Source: Sporosarcina sp. (GTDB lineage Bacteria > Bacillota > Bacilli > Bacillales_A > Planococcaceae). From it: a stretch of 54,750 bases of DNA. How positions within the stretch are numbered: position 1 is the stretch's first letter; every line of letters starts with the position of its first letter. The stretch is from the NCBI GenBank assembly GCA_029263895.1, contig JARIDO010000010.1, forward strand, positions 1 to 54,750. The letters are read 5' to 3'. Both the position numbers and the translations under genes were made by a program. This document shows, piece after piece, positions 28,817-36,929 of the stretch. The notes under the pieces were generated by a model. That model had not been told where the DNA came from. It saw only the letters and a program-made list of their open reading frames with translations, and did no database searches.

Positions 28817-29299
28817 ATGATGGCTTTTCAAATATTATTAAACTTTTTCATTGCTGTCGTTTGGATGCTTATGAGCTCTTCCATGACTGCATCATCATTT
28901 ATCGTCGGCTATATCATAGGATTCCTACTCATATTCATGACAAGACGATTTTTTAAAGGTCGACTCTACACTGCACGTGTTTGGGCGGCCATCAAATTAG
29001 TATTATTGTTTTTTAAAGAGTTAACGTTATCAAATATCTCTGTGCTCATTCTAGTTTTACGGCCAAAGTTAAAACTACAACCGGCCATTTTCGCTTTACC
29101 GACTGAACTAAAACAAGATTGGGAAATTACGTTATTATCCAGTTTAATCACGTTAACTCCTGGTACAATTGTCGTCCATGTTTCTAGTGATCAAAACACA
29201 TTGTATATCCATGCAATTGATGTAGATGATATCGATGAAGCCATTGACTCTATAAAAAATACATTCGAAAAAGCGATTAAAGAGGTGAGCCGTTCATGA
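28817..29299 (+). CDS. mrpE: Na+/H+ antiporter subunit E
   Basis: 160 aa. Two to three N-terminal membrane helices (WMLMSSSMTASSFIVGYIIG) are followed by a cytoplasmic domain with the conserved LLSSLITLTPGTIVVHVS segment and the DDIDEAIDSIKNTFEKAI tail. RBS AAGGAG lies 6 nt upstream; ATG 28820 is an alternative start. It starts 3 nt after mrpD. Confidence 0.93.
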   Translation: MMAFQILLNFFIAVVWMLMSSSMTASSFIVGYIIGFLLIFMTRRFFKGRLYTARVWAAIKLVLLFFKELTLSNISVLILVLRPKLKLQPAIFALPTELKQDWEITLLSSLITLTPGTIVVHVSSDQNTLYIHAIDVDDIDEAIDSIKNTFEKAIKEVSRS

Positions 29300-29577
29300 C
29301 AATCTTCATCCGAATCTGTTTGATACTCGTCATTCTTTCCATGGCTGCACTATTATACAGAGCTTATAAAGGTCCTTCCACACCCGATCGATTGATTGCG
29401 TTAGACGCAATTGGCGTTATGCTCATTTCCGCAATTGCATTATTGTCCATTTTATTTAAAACTGGATTTTTCATCGATGTAATTTTACTCATTGCGATTA
29501 TGTCGTTCATCGGAACTGTTTCCTTCTCCAAATTCATTGAGAGAGGAGAGATTATCGAACGTGATCATACTCGCTAA
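29296..29577 (+). CDS. mrpF: Na+/H+ antiporter subunit F
   Basis: 93 aa with three membrane helices. The family signature RAYKGPSTPDRLIALDAIGV lies after TM1, then IALLSILFKTGFFIDVILLI. It overlaps mrpE by 4 nt (ATGA), so it is translationally coupled. Confidence 0.93.
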   Translation: MTIFIRICLILVILSMAALLYRAYKGPSTPDRLIALDAIGVMLISAIALLSILFKTGFFIDVILLIAIMSFIGTVSFSKFIERGEIIERDHTR

Positions 29578-29932
29578 CATACTCATCGTCATTACGATTA
29601 CTGCAGGCGTCATTTTCACCATCGTTACATCTATTGGCATCCTACGACTACCAGATGCATATACACGTGCACACGCGGCATCTAAGAGTGCTACGCTCGG
29701 TGTCCTTAGTATTATGTTAGGCGTCTTCTTTCACTTCTGGTTAAATGAAGGACATTTTAGTATTCAACTCATACTTGGAATTGTCTTTTTGTTCATTACC
29801 TCCCCTATTGGAGGCCATTTAATGAGTCGTGCAGCATATATGTCTGGTGTTAAACCGACGGAGCTTACAGTCCAAGATGACCTGGCAGAAGTAATTGCGA
29901 AAGCAAAAGAAAAATTAAAAAAAGAGCAGTAA
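29561..29932 (+). CDS. mrpG: Na+/H+ antiporter subunit G
   Basis: 123 aa from GTG 29561, which overlaps mrpF by 17 nt; GAGAGGAGAG lies about 10 nt upstream. Three membrane helices, with the signature SIGILRLPDAYTRAHAASKS between TM1 and TM2 and ITSPIGGHLMSRAAY at TM3. It is the last subunit; the seven-gene group 1 operon is complete and intact. Confidence 0.92.
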   Translation: MIILANILIVITITAGVIFTIVTSIGILRLPDAYTRAHAASKSATLGVLSIMLGVFFHFWLNEGHFSIQLILGIVFLFITSPIGGHLMSRAAYMSGVKPTELTVQDDLAEVIAKAKEKLKKEQ

Positions 29933-29935
29933 AAG

Positions 29936-29979
29936 AAAACACGCAAAGCAACGATGTTAAAGTTGCTTTGCGTGTTTTT
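29936..29979 (+). terminator. mrp operon terminator
   Basis: The perfect 17-bp stem AAAACACGCAAAGCAAC / GTTGCTTTGCGTGTTTT ends in TTTTT directly after mrpG. It also faces the convergent Gly-rich gene. Confidence 0.93.
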
Positions 29980-29983
29980 CAAT

Positions 29984-30250
29984 TTAATAATAGCCGCCAT
30001 ATGGTGGGTAGCCATACGGAGGATAGCCATATGGATAGTATGGTGGATATTGCTGTTGATAGCCATAGCCGTATCCAGGAAATAATACATTACCTAATAA
30101 ACTACCGGTAAATCCACCTGTAAATCCACCGAAAAAAGGACTACCGAAGCCACCTAATCCGCCTAATCCACCTATACCACGACCGAAGCCGCGGCCTCCA
30201 AATCCACCTCTACCGCCAAAACCACCATGTCCGTCAAAACCTCTAGGCAT
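29984..30250 (-). CDS. Small Gly-rich and Tyr/Pro-rich protein
   Basis: 88 aa from ATG 30250 (AAAGGGG 8 nt upstream). Residues 5-50 are GGFGGRGF/GLGGFG-type repeats, and the C-terminal 35 residues are almost all Tyr, Pro, Gly and Gln with YPPYGYPPYGGYY-type repeats. There are no Cys residues and no signal peptide. Composition resembles spore coat or exosporium proteins and self-assembling matrix proteins. Function cannot be assigned. It is a single gene between mrpG and pepA. Confidence 0.75.
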   Translation of the reverse strand: MPRGFDGHGGFGGRGGFGGRGFGRGIGGLGGLGGFGSPFFGGFTGGFTGSLLGNVLFPGYGYGYQQQYPPYYPYGYPPYGYPPYGGYY

Positions 30251-30317
30251 ATACATCCCCTTTCCCACTTAGCTTATTCATAACTAGTCATTTGGAAAGG
30301 GATAAAAGCCCATATAC

Positions 30318-31832
30318 TCAGTTGTCTTCTAATTCAACGTCAGCAAATCTTTCTATAAATGTAGCAAGTGTTCGCACCATAACACCCGTCGCACCCTTTG
30401 GACCTAAATCATGAGCAGCAGGCGCATCTGATGTTCCGGCAATATCAAGATGAATCCACGGGGTATTCCCAGCGAATTCTCCTACAAAGCCGCCACCAAA
30501 AATCATATGACCGTCACGACCGGGTGAATTATTTAAATCAGCGACATCACTTTTACGAAGTCTTTTCTTATCATTATCTGTAAGTGGTAGTCTCCATACA
30601 AATTCACCCGTTTCAAGTGACGCTTGCATGAACTCTTCAAAGAATGCTTCATCATTCGTCAATGCACCTGTTTTATCCATTCCTAATGCGACAATTACAC
30701 CACCAGTTAAAGTGGCAACATCAATAAGGTAGTTCGCACCTGATTGTTTCGCATAGGTTACTGCATCAGCTAAAACAAGACGTCCTTCAGCATCTGTATT
30801 CAATACTTCAATTGTCTTGCCACTAAGTGATGTGATGACATCATCTGGTTTAAAGGCTTCACCAGAGATCATATTATCGGTTGAGGCGATGACAGCAATT
30901 ACATTTTTAGATGGTCGCAGTTCACCAATGATTGTCATCGCGCCTAACACAGCTGCTGCACCACCCATATCACCTTTCATACCAACCATGCCATCTTTCG
31001 TTTTAAGCGAGTAACCACCTGTATCGTATGTCACACCTTTTCCTACAAGACCTACAACATCTTCCCATGTATCCGTTGCTGCATATTTCAGTACGATGAG
31101 ACGTGGTTCTTCCACAGAGCCTTTATTGACAGCTAGAATCGCTCCCATGCCGAGTTCTTCCATTTCTTTTTTCCCAAGCACTTCAATTTCAAAGTCATAT
31201 TTTCCAGCAAGCTCAGTAGCATATTCCGCCATCTTCGTTGCCGTCAATATATTCGGGGGCATATTAACGAGCGTACGTGCTTCATTCACTGCGTAGGCAT
31301 GAACTGCCCCAACTTCAAAAGCAGCTTTAAGTTCATCTTCATCTGCATTTGATAGAAATTGGATGCTATTAAATGAATGATCTTTTTCATTTGAGCTAGT
31401 TTTATACCCTTCGTATCGGTACATTCCTAAACCAATGCTTTCAGAAGCGGCAAATACGACATCTTCACAGGCCAATTTTCCGTTCGTAAATGGCGCTGTC
31501 CATATTGTAGCTGATTCCGCTTTATTAGTTGCAAGTTCCTTACCAACAGCCGCAAAAACTTGTCTGAGTTTATCTTCAGTCAATGCTTTTGTAGCGCCAA
31601 GTCCTATAAATAGAACACGCTTAAAGGGTTGTTCATTCAACGTTGGCATTTTCACAATTTCTTTAAAACCCGTTTTAATATCGCCAGTTTTTACCCACTC
31701 TGGTATGCGAGAGCTAAACGTCGCGACGAATTCGTCCCAACCTTGTACATTTTCAGGATGTTCTGGTACTCCGACAATAAGAACTTCCGAGCTAATGTCA
31801 TTAAAATTCGTTTTCGTTATAATTGTTTTCAT
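30318..31832 (-). CDS. pepA: Leucyl aminopeptidase (M17 family)
   Basis: 504 aa, full length. The C-terminal catalytic domain shows the two-metal and active-site motifs GKGVTYDTGGYSLK and VLNTDAEGRLVLADA, plus GMKGDMGGAAAVLG. It releases N-terminal amino acids from peptides in the cytoplasm. It corresponds to YuiE of B. subtilis, also next to yuiD. Start ATG has GGAGGGGATC upstream. Confidence 0.94.
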   Translation of the reverse strand: MKTIITKTNFNDISSEVLIVGVPEHPENVQGWDEFVATFSSRIPEWVKTGDIKTGFKEIVKMPTLNEQPFKRVLFIGLGATKALTEDKLRQVFAAVGKELATNKAESATIWTAPFTNGKLACEDVVFAASESIGLGMYRYEGYKTSSNEKDHSFNSIQFLSNADEDELKAAFEVGAVHAYAVNEARTLVNMPPNILTATKMAEYATELAGKYDFEIEVLGKKEMEELGMGAILAVNKGSVEEPRLIVLKYAATDTWEDVVGLVGKGVTYDTGGYSLKTKDGMVGMKGDMGGAAAVLGAMTIIGELRPSKNVIAVIASTDNMISGEAFKPDDVITSLSGKTIEVLNTDAEGRLVLADAVTYAKQSGANYLIDVATLTGGVIVALGMDKTGALTNDEAFFEEFMQASLETGEFVWRLPLTDNDKKRLRKSDVADLNNSPGRDGHMIFGGGFVGEFAGNTPWIHLDIAGTSDAPAAHDLGPKGATGVMVRTLATFIERFADVELEDN

Positions 31833-31991
31833 ATGATCCCCTCCATTTGTTTACCTCTTCAGTATAACGTAACTTTTCTGTAATTTCTTTGATTTGATTC
31901 GCTCTCCGTACTAATTATTAAAAGCGGTGGTCGAGTTATGTTATACTATTGCTACATTTTCAGAACTTAAAACTAAAAGGAGTAGATTGAC

Positions 31992-32468
31992 ATGACTTTA
32001 TTTCAAAACACTCCGCTGTTAGCAGCGCTATTTGCCATTTTGTTTGCCCAATTCGTTAAGATTCCTATTGCCTACTTTTTAACCGGTAAATTCGATTGGA
32101 AATTGATGACTTCAACAGGTGGCATGCCAAGTTCTCATTCTGCCGCAGTAACTGCTTTGACCACTGCAATTGCATACGAAGCTGGCTTAGACTCCCCACT
32201 ATTTGCAGTGGCCGCAATTTTCGCGGTTATTGTTATGTTTGATGCAACTGGCATACGATATCAGGCAGGGCAACAAGCCATTATTATTAATCAGATGCGC
32301 ATAGACTTTCAAACATTTGTTCAAGAAGCGAAAGGTTGGCCACAAAAAGACGGGCAACAAAAGATACAAGAATTAAAAACATTGCTTGGACATAAACCAA
32401 GTGAAGTGTTTTCAGGTGCAGTTACTGGTATTTTAATTTCAATTATTACGTATTCCTATTTCGTTTAA
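31992..32468 (+). CDS. yuiD: Divergent PAP2-family membrane protein (YuiD-like)
   Basis: 158 aa with three to four membrane segments. The family signature TSTGGMPSSHSAAVTALTTA is present, as is FDATGIRYQAGQQA; together they identify DUF212 (acid phosphatase/vanadium-dependent haloperoxidase related). Enzymatic function has not been shown for the family. AAAGGAG lies 8 nt before the ATG. It is divergent from pepA. Confidence 0.9.
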   Translation: MTLFQNTPLLAALFAILFAQFVKIPIAYFLTGKFDWKLMTSTGGMPSSHSAAVTALTTAIAYEAGLDSPLFAVAAIFAVIVMFDATGIRYQAGQQAIIINQMRIDFQTFVQEAKGWPQKDGQQKIQELKTLLGHKPSEVFSGAVTGILISIITYSYFV

Positions 32469-32470
32469 CT

Positions 32471-32516
32471 AAAAAACGGTGCACCCAAGTCATTCAACTT
32501 GAGTACACCGTTTTTA
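32471..32516. terminator. Bidirectional terminator
   Basis: AAAAACGGTG...CCAAGT and ACTTGAG...CACCGTTTTT arms lie between the convergent yuiD and yuiB genes. Confidence 0.85.
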
Positions 32517-32518
32517 AA

Positions 32519-32845
32519 TTAGAACATTTGATAGCCTTGTTTCCGAAGTAGTTTACTAACTAAACCAGAAATAATAGCGCCCAAGAGACCACTTGATAAA
32601 ATCACCACATCTACAGTATGTAGTGCCATAATCTTCTCGCCTAGTAGTTGAAACGAGTTTCCCGGATTAGTGAAATATTCATATAGCTTTACTTCGTCAA
32701 TGATCAAGATAACAACGATCGGGTATAGAATCGCCATAAACCATGTCATTCGAAGTAGCATATTAACTAAAAATCCAATACCGAAGAACATGACTATGAA
32801 AATAAGTACGGATAAAATTACATGTGTCAATGAGATGGTTCCCAA
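32519..32845 (-). CDS. yuiB: YuiB-family membrane protein
   Basis: 108 aa with three hydrophobic segments: VILSVLIFIVMFFGIGFLV, NMLLRMTWFMAILYPIVVIL and VVILSSGLLGAIISGLVSKL. The FFGIGFLVNMLLRMTWFMAI stretch is the signature of YuiB proteins, of unknown function. TTG start with GGAGG 8 nt upstream. In B. subtilis it lies beside yuiA and yumB; no yuiA-like gene was found here. Confidence 0.85.
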   Translation of the reverse strand: MGTISLTHVILSVLIFIVMFFGIGFLVNMLLRMTWFMAILYPIVVILIIDEVKLYEYFTNPGNSFQLLGEKIMALHTVDVVILSSGLLGAIISGLVSKLLRKQGYQMF

Positions 32846-32938
32846 TTAGACTACCTCCATTTTCCACTCATCATTTTACATGATTCGCCACGCGCTTACA
32901 ATAGAACAGCGTCAGTTCAGAAAATTGTCAGATTTGAC

Positions 32939-32959
32939 TCGTGCATCATACTAGCACGA
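32939..32959. repeat. Small inverted repeat upstream of yuiB
   Basis: TCGTGC-N9-GCACGA in the yumB-yuiB gap, about 95 bp before the yuiB start. It could be an operator; no consensus was recognised. Confidence 0.35.
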
Positions 32960-33009
32960 ATGACTGTTTAGATTAGCACGTTATAGAAGTTTTTCATTAT
33001 AACGATTTA

Positions 33010-33052
33010 AAAAGAGCACATGGCACTGTCAGTTCGACAGTATCATGTGCTC
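33010..33052 (-). terminator. yumB terminator
   Basis: Minus strand GAGCACATG...ACTGTC / GACAGT...CATGTGCTC followed by TTTTT, just downstream of the yumB stop. Confidence 0.88.
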
Positions 33053-33062
33053 GATATATACC

Positions 33063-34280
33063 TTATTTCAGTAAGTTAAATTTACCTTTTTTAATCGTTA
33101 ATCCCATTCCGCCAATCATGAATAGCGCACGGTTATCGATCATTTTCTTCATGAATGATGCTGTTTTACCTGTAATTTTCTTACCGAATGCATCACCAAT
33201 TGCATCGTCATCTCCAAGAGAACAAACTGTTCCTTTTAAGTCCGGAGTGAATGGTGAAGTGATCTCACCTTTCATAAGAGCGATGATGTTGTTTGCACAC
33301 ATATCACCTTGTTGCATAGCAATTTGTGCTGTTGGTGGGAATGGTCGGTTCGTTTCTTCATTAATCATAAGTGCGCAGTCACCAACGATGAATACATCTG
33401 AGTGACCTGGTGCGCGTAAATCTTTTTCAACTTTAACACGAGCACGCATGTTTTCAATGCCAGTTTGTTCAATAAGGCGATTACCACGAATACCAGCAGC
33501 CCAGACAACTGTTCCAGCTTTAATAAATTCGAATTCATCTTCGCCTTTTTTAAGATTTACACCTTCTGAAGTTGCTTCTACAACTGGTGTTCCAATTGAA
33601 AATTCAATGCCTTTTGCTTTTAACTGACGAACTGCATAGTCTACTAATTCAGGATCGAAACCTGGTAGAACCATAGGCGCAGCTTCAACACAAAGTACAC
33701 GTACCTTTTCAGCAGGTACATCATATTCTTTGCATAGTTCAGGAACACGGTTCCCTAACTCTCCAAGGAATTCGATTCCAGTGAAGCCAGCTCCACCAAC
33801 AATAATTGTTAGACGGCTGTCGTCTTTTACTTCATCAAGTGACCAGTTAGCGAATTGGTATTCGATGTGATCACGAATTTGACGTGCTGCATTTACGTTT
33901 GCAATCGATAATGCATATTTATCTAGACCTGGGATACCAAATGTTTCTCCTTCAAAGCCAAGTGAAATAACTAAGTAGTCATACGCATGTGTACCAACAT
34001 TTGTTGTTACAACTTTACCTTCAACATCAATTGCAGTAACTTCCGCTTTAACGAATTTCACTTTTTCACTTTTGATAACAGAACTAATATCATAACGTAC
34101 AGAATCAGGAGACATTGTTCCTGCTGCTGCTTCATGTAGCCAAGTTGACTCGTAATGATAATCGTTTTTGTTAATAAGAACTACGTCTGCTTCGTCTGTT
34201 CCTAGTGACTTTTGCAAGTTTACGACTGTTGATAAACCGCCATACCCTGCACCTAATACTAAAATTGTTGGTCTTTTCAC
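33063..34280 (-). CDS. yumB: Type II NADH dehydrogenase-like flavoprotein (YumB)
   Basis: 405 aa from GTG 34280 (AGGTGG 10 nt upstream). An FAD-binding GAGYGGLST motif lies at the N-terminus, the NADH-binding GGAGFTGIEFLGEL near 165 and the FAD-contacting VFIVGDCALM near 305. NDH-2 type enzymes oxidise NADH and reduce menaquinone at the inner membrane face without pumping protons; the C-terminal MKKMIDNRALFMIGG helix probably anchors it. A paralogue (YutJ) lies at 42.7 kb. Confidence 0.92.
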   Translation of the reverse strand: MKRPTILVLGAGYGGLSTVVNLQKSLGTDEADVVLINKNDYHYESTWLHEAAAGTMSPDSVRYDISSVIKSEKVKFVKAEVTAIDVEGKVVTTNVGTHAYDYLVISLGFEGETFGIPGLDKYALSIANVNAARQIRDHIEYQFANWSLDEVKDDSRLTIIVGGAGFTGIEFLGELGNRVPELCKEYDVPAEKVRVLCVEAAPMVLPGFDPELVDYAVRQLKAKGIEFSIGTPVVEATSEGVNLKKGEDEFEFIKAGTVVWAAGIRGNRLIEQTGIENMRARVKVEKDLRAPGHSDVFIVGDCALMINEETNRPFPPTAQIAMQQGDMCANNIIALMKGEITSPFTPDLKGTVCSLGDDDAIGDAFGKKITGKTASFMKKMIDNRALFMIGGMGLTIKKGKFNLLK

Positions 34281-34487
34281 GAAGATCGAAACCACCTTTG
34301 TTTTTTTATATGCCGGGTTCAAATGAAATCAATGCCAAACAACGATTTACATAGTCCTAGCTTTTGTCATTAAAATTCGACAAACTTCTATCTATTATAG
34401 TAGACCTTTTGGTTCATTATTTCAACATTAAACTAGAAATAACAAAGATCAGAAAATACTGACTGAGTTTCATTGAATAATAGTCAC

Positions 34488-34521
34488 TAAAAAAAAGACC
34501 TCTAACAGAAAACTAGAGGTC
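34488..34521 (-). terminator. yutM terminator
   Basis: Minus strand GACCTCTAG / TTAGAGGTC stem followed by TTTTTTTT. Confidence 0.9.
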
Positions 34522-34529
34522 GAAACTAC

Positions 34530-34895
34530 TTATTCACAATCTGCAGGCGCCCCTGCTTTTTTCTCAGTTCTAAATGATGTTCCACAACCGCATGAAGCAA
34601 TTGCGTTCGGGTTTTTGATTGTAAATCCTCCACCCATTAGTGATTCTTTGTAATCTACGACTGTACCGTTTAAAATCCCAGCATCTTCATTTGAAACAAG
34701 TATTTGAAGCCCATGTTGCACAAGTTCTATATCATCATCAGATTTTTCGTTTGCGAAGCCCATGCCGTACGTTAGTCCACTACAACCACCGCCATTTACG
34801 GCGACACGCAAAAACGATCCCTCTTCTTCATTATGTCGCATCATTTCTCTAACATGAAACACTGCTGCTTCTGTTACTTCAACAACCTCTGTCAC
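34530..34895 (-). CDS. yutM: HesB/IscA-type iron-sulfur cluster assembly protein
   Basis: 121 aa with the A-type carrier cysteines: VNGGGCSGLTYGM near residue 35 and the CGCG pair in ASCGCGTSF near 105. A-type proteins pass Fe-S clusters to target enzymes. The nearby NifU-like yutI, LipA and NADH dehydrogenases make this a local Fe-S group. GTG start with GGTGAG upstream. Single-gene transcript. Confidence 0.93.
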   Translation of the reverse strand: MTEVVEVTEAAVFHVREMMRHNEEEGSFLRVAVNGGGCSGLTYGMGFANEKSDDDIELVQHGLQILVSNEDAGILNGTVVDYKESLMGGGFTIKNPNAIASCGCGTSFRTEKKAGAPADCE

Positions 34896-35025
34896 TTATG
34901 CTCACCTTCCTTTTAATTGTCTATCATCATCTTATCAATGTTTTCGGTGCAAGTGCAATCATAATTACTTCTCTTTCTATATATTTACGTTATACTTAGG
35001 CAAATAGTATGAAAGGAAGATTGCT

Positions 35026-35718
35026 ATGGATATAAGTCCATTTTACGATAAAAAAATGACATGCAGCAATTGCTCCAAAAGTTTCACAACGACAAAAATC
35101 CGCTCACGATTTGTTCGGATTTCATCACAAGAAAGTGACTTTAAACCTGTATATACTTCTAAAGATATAAATCCTTTATATTATAATGTAGCAGTTTGCT
35201 TACATTGTGGTTTTTCTTTTACAGAAGATTTTGCTCCTTATTTTCCCCCCGGAACAAAAGAAGCAATCGCTAAACAAATCACTTCACAATGGGTAGTTCG
35301 AGACTTCGGTAAAGAACGAGATCGCGAAGAAGCTATTGAAACATACAAATTAGGCTATTTAAGTGCAATGATGAAAAAAGAAAAGGCTTTAACAACTGCT
35401 GGACTTACGTTACGTATCGCTTGGTTATTTAGAGAAAAAGAGGAACTTGAAGACGAACTTCGTTTTATGAAGATTTCAAGGGATTTATACATGACGGCTT
35501 ATGCTGAAGGAGATTACATCGGAACACAAATGTCAGAGACACGTGTGATGTACTTAATCGCTGAACTTTCGTGGAGAATTGGGGATAAAGAAGAAGCTGT
35601 TCGCAATTTCTCACGCGTTATAGAAAGTCAACGAACTTCAACGGAGCCTCATATTATTGACCTGGCAAAAGAACGCTGGCAAGAGATTCGAGCAGAAAGA
35701 GAACAAAATGAAAAGTAA
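35026..35718 (+). CDS. DUF2225 family protein (zinc ribbon plus TPR-like helices)
   Basis: 230 aa. Two CxxC pairs in the N-terminal half (CSNCSKSF near 13 and CLHCGFSF near 58) form a probable zinc ribbon. The C-terminal 130 residues are helical with TPR-like character (ELSWRIGDKEEAVRNFSRVI). This is the DUF2225 architecture found in Bacillales and Clostridia. No function is established. AAAGGAAG precedes the ATG. Confidence 0.9.
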   Translation: MDISPFYDKKMTCSNCSKSFTTTKIRSRFVRISSQESDFKPVYTSKDINPLYYNVAVCLHCGFSFTEDFAPYFPPGTKEAIAKQITSQWVVRDFGKERDREEAIETYKLGYLSAMMKKEKALTTAGLTLRIAWLFREKEELEDELRFMKISRDLYMTAYAEGDYIGTQMSETRVMYLIAELSWRIGDKEEAVRNFSRVIESQRTSTEPHIIDLAKERWQEIRAEREQNEK

Positions 35719-35749
35719 AAAGCGGACCCCTCGGGGCCCGCTTTACTTT
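35714..35749. terminator. Bidirectional terminator
   Basis: AGTAAAAAGCGG-A-CCCC / GGGG-C-CCGCTTTACTTTT, with a TC loop, lies between the convergent DUF2225 and yutI genes. The stem is GC-rich and very stable. Confidence 0.93.
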
Positions 35750-35752
35750 TCA

Positions 35753-35989
35753 TTAAAATACTTGTTCAACCTCTACTACACCTGGTACTTCTTCTAATAG
35801 TGCACGTTCAATACCTGCTTTAAGTGTGATGGTTGAACTTGGGCATGTACCGCATGCTCCTAGTAAACGTAGCTTAACGACGCCATCCTCAATATCAACG
35901 AGCTCACAGTCGCCCCCGTCGCGAAGAAGAAATGGACGTAATTTATTTAATACTTCCTGAACTGGTTCTGTCATTGCTGTATCAGTCAT
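35753..35989 (-). CDS. yutI: NifU C-terminal domain protein (Nfu-type Fe-S carrier)
   Basis: 78 aa, a single NifU domain with the cluster-binding CxxC in [20 protein letters not shown] and the [16 protein letters not shown] segment. Nfu proteins carry [4Fe-4S] clusters to apo-enzymes such as lipoyl synthase and aconitase; lipA is encoded 10 kb further on. It is divergent from yuzD, as in B. subtilis. Confidence 0.93.
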   Translation of the reverse strand: MTDTAMTEPVQEVLNKLRPFLLRDGGDCELVDIEDGVVKLRLLGACGTCPSSTITLKAGIERALLEEVPGVVEVEQVF

Positions 35990-36074
35990 TGTTTTTCAAC
36001 TCCCCTTTCCTTATACTTATTATAAACAAGAAAGAATAAAAAATCCAATATTGAATCGAGAGGAGTTTTGTAAA

Positions 36075-36404
36075 TTGACGAAACGAATTGCGAATATTGA
36101 AGTATATGGTGCAGCAGTTATGTGCGCAAGTTGTGTCAATGCACCATCTTCTAAAGATACTTACGAATGGCTTCAAGCTGCTATTGATCGTAAATATGAA
36201 GGACAACCTTATACTATTGAATACATTGATATAGACACAGATAACCTAGTAGGAAGAAAAGCGCAAGTTGCTGAACAAATCCGCAATGATGAGTACTTTT
36301 ATCCACTCGTTATGATTGATGAAGTAATGATTGGCGAAGGCTATATTCAATTAAAGCCTATCCTCTTTGAACTCGAAAAAATTGGCTACGTTGCAAAAGG
36401 CTAA
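36075..36404 (+). CDS. yuzD: YuzD-family thioredoxin-like protein
   Basis: 109 aa from TTG 36075, with AGAGGAG 10 nt upstream; an ATG at 36051 lies before that RBS and is not used. N-terminal beta strand then CASC (VYGAAVMCASCVNAPSSKD), a glutaredoxin/thioredoxin-like CxxC position, followed by TYEWLQAAIDRKYEGQPY and YFYPLVMIDEVMIGEG. The family is DUF1462/YuzD. Position next to yutI suggests a redox role in Fe-S handling; this is inference. Confidence 0.88.
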   Translation: MTKRIANIEVYGAAVMCASCVNAPSSKDTYEWLQAAIDRKYEGQPYTIEYIDIDTDNLVGRKAQVAEQIRNDEYFYPLVMIDEVMIGEGYIQLKPILFELEKIGYVAKG

Positions 36405-36475
36405 TTCTTTTTCATCTTCTCGGACTGATTGAGAGTGGAAATGTTTAATTGAGAAATATCATTTCTTTACAAAAC

Positions 36476-36506
36476 CCATCCAACGCTATCATTCGGATGG
36501 ATTTTT
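36476..36506 (+). terminator. yuzD terminator
   Basis: CCATCC / GGATGG stem with a 13-nt loop and ATTTTT tail, 70 bp after the yuzD stop. Confidence 0.7.
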
Positions 36507-36632
36507 CGATAGGCTTTTGTGCAAGTAATAATGGATTACTTTTTAAAAATAAGGGTATAGATAACTAGACTCTTCTCTTCATAGTACCTATTACTGAGTT
36601 CTTTTTAGTCTCTAAAAAGACTTCGGTGGGAG

Positions 36633-36830
36633 GTGATTATTTCGAGAAAAGTGAATAATATTCAAGATTTGATAAGCTATTTGGATTCAATCGATTATCA
36701 AATAACCGAAGAGCAAATCAACACATTGTTGGATAATAAGGAGTTACCACATCTTAGACCTTTTCGTCATATGCTCGTTTTTAACTTAGATCATATTGAC
36801 TGGTGGGTTAACCAACAACGCAAGCTTTAA
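36633..36830 (+). CDS. Small excisionase/MerR-like DNA-binding protein (putative)
   Basis: Up to 65 aa. The second half (ELPHLRPFRHMLVFNLDHID followed by WWVNQQRK) has the pattern of the HTH_17/excisionase fold, where a short wing precedes a W-rich helix. The first half (NNIQDLISYLDSIDYQITEE) is helical. The annotated GTG lies inside the GGGAGGTGA Shine-Dalgarno (36628-36636), so translation may instead start at ATT 36639 or GTG 36651. It ends at a strong terminator. It lies at the left border of the accessory island, which is typical for excisionase-like genes. Confidence 0.6.
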   Translation: MIISRKVNNIQDLISYLDSIDYQITEEQINTLLDNKELPHLRPFRHMLVFNLDHIDWWVNQQRKL

Positions 36831-36871
36831 AAGGTTTGTGCCCTTCCAATGAATTTTAGAGGAAGGGGCAG

Positions 36872-36905
36872 AAAACACCTCCATGTAATCGTGGAGGTGT
36901 TTTTT
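36872..36905 (+). terminator. Terminator
   Basis: AACACCTCCA / TGGAGGTGTT stem with an 8-nt loop and TTTTTT tail after the small DNA-binding protein gene. Confidence 0.9.
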
Positions 36906-36929
36906 GTTTTTTGAATGTAAAGCAAAATG

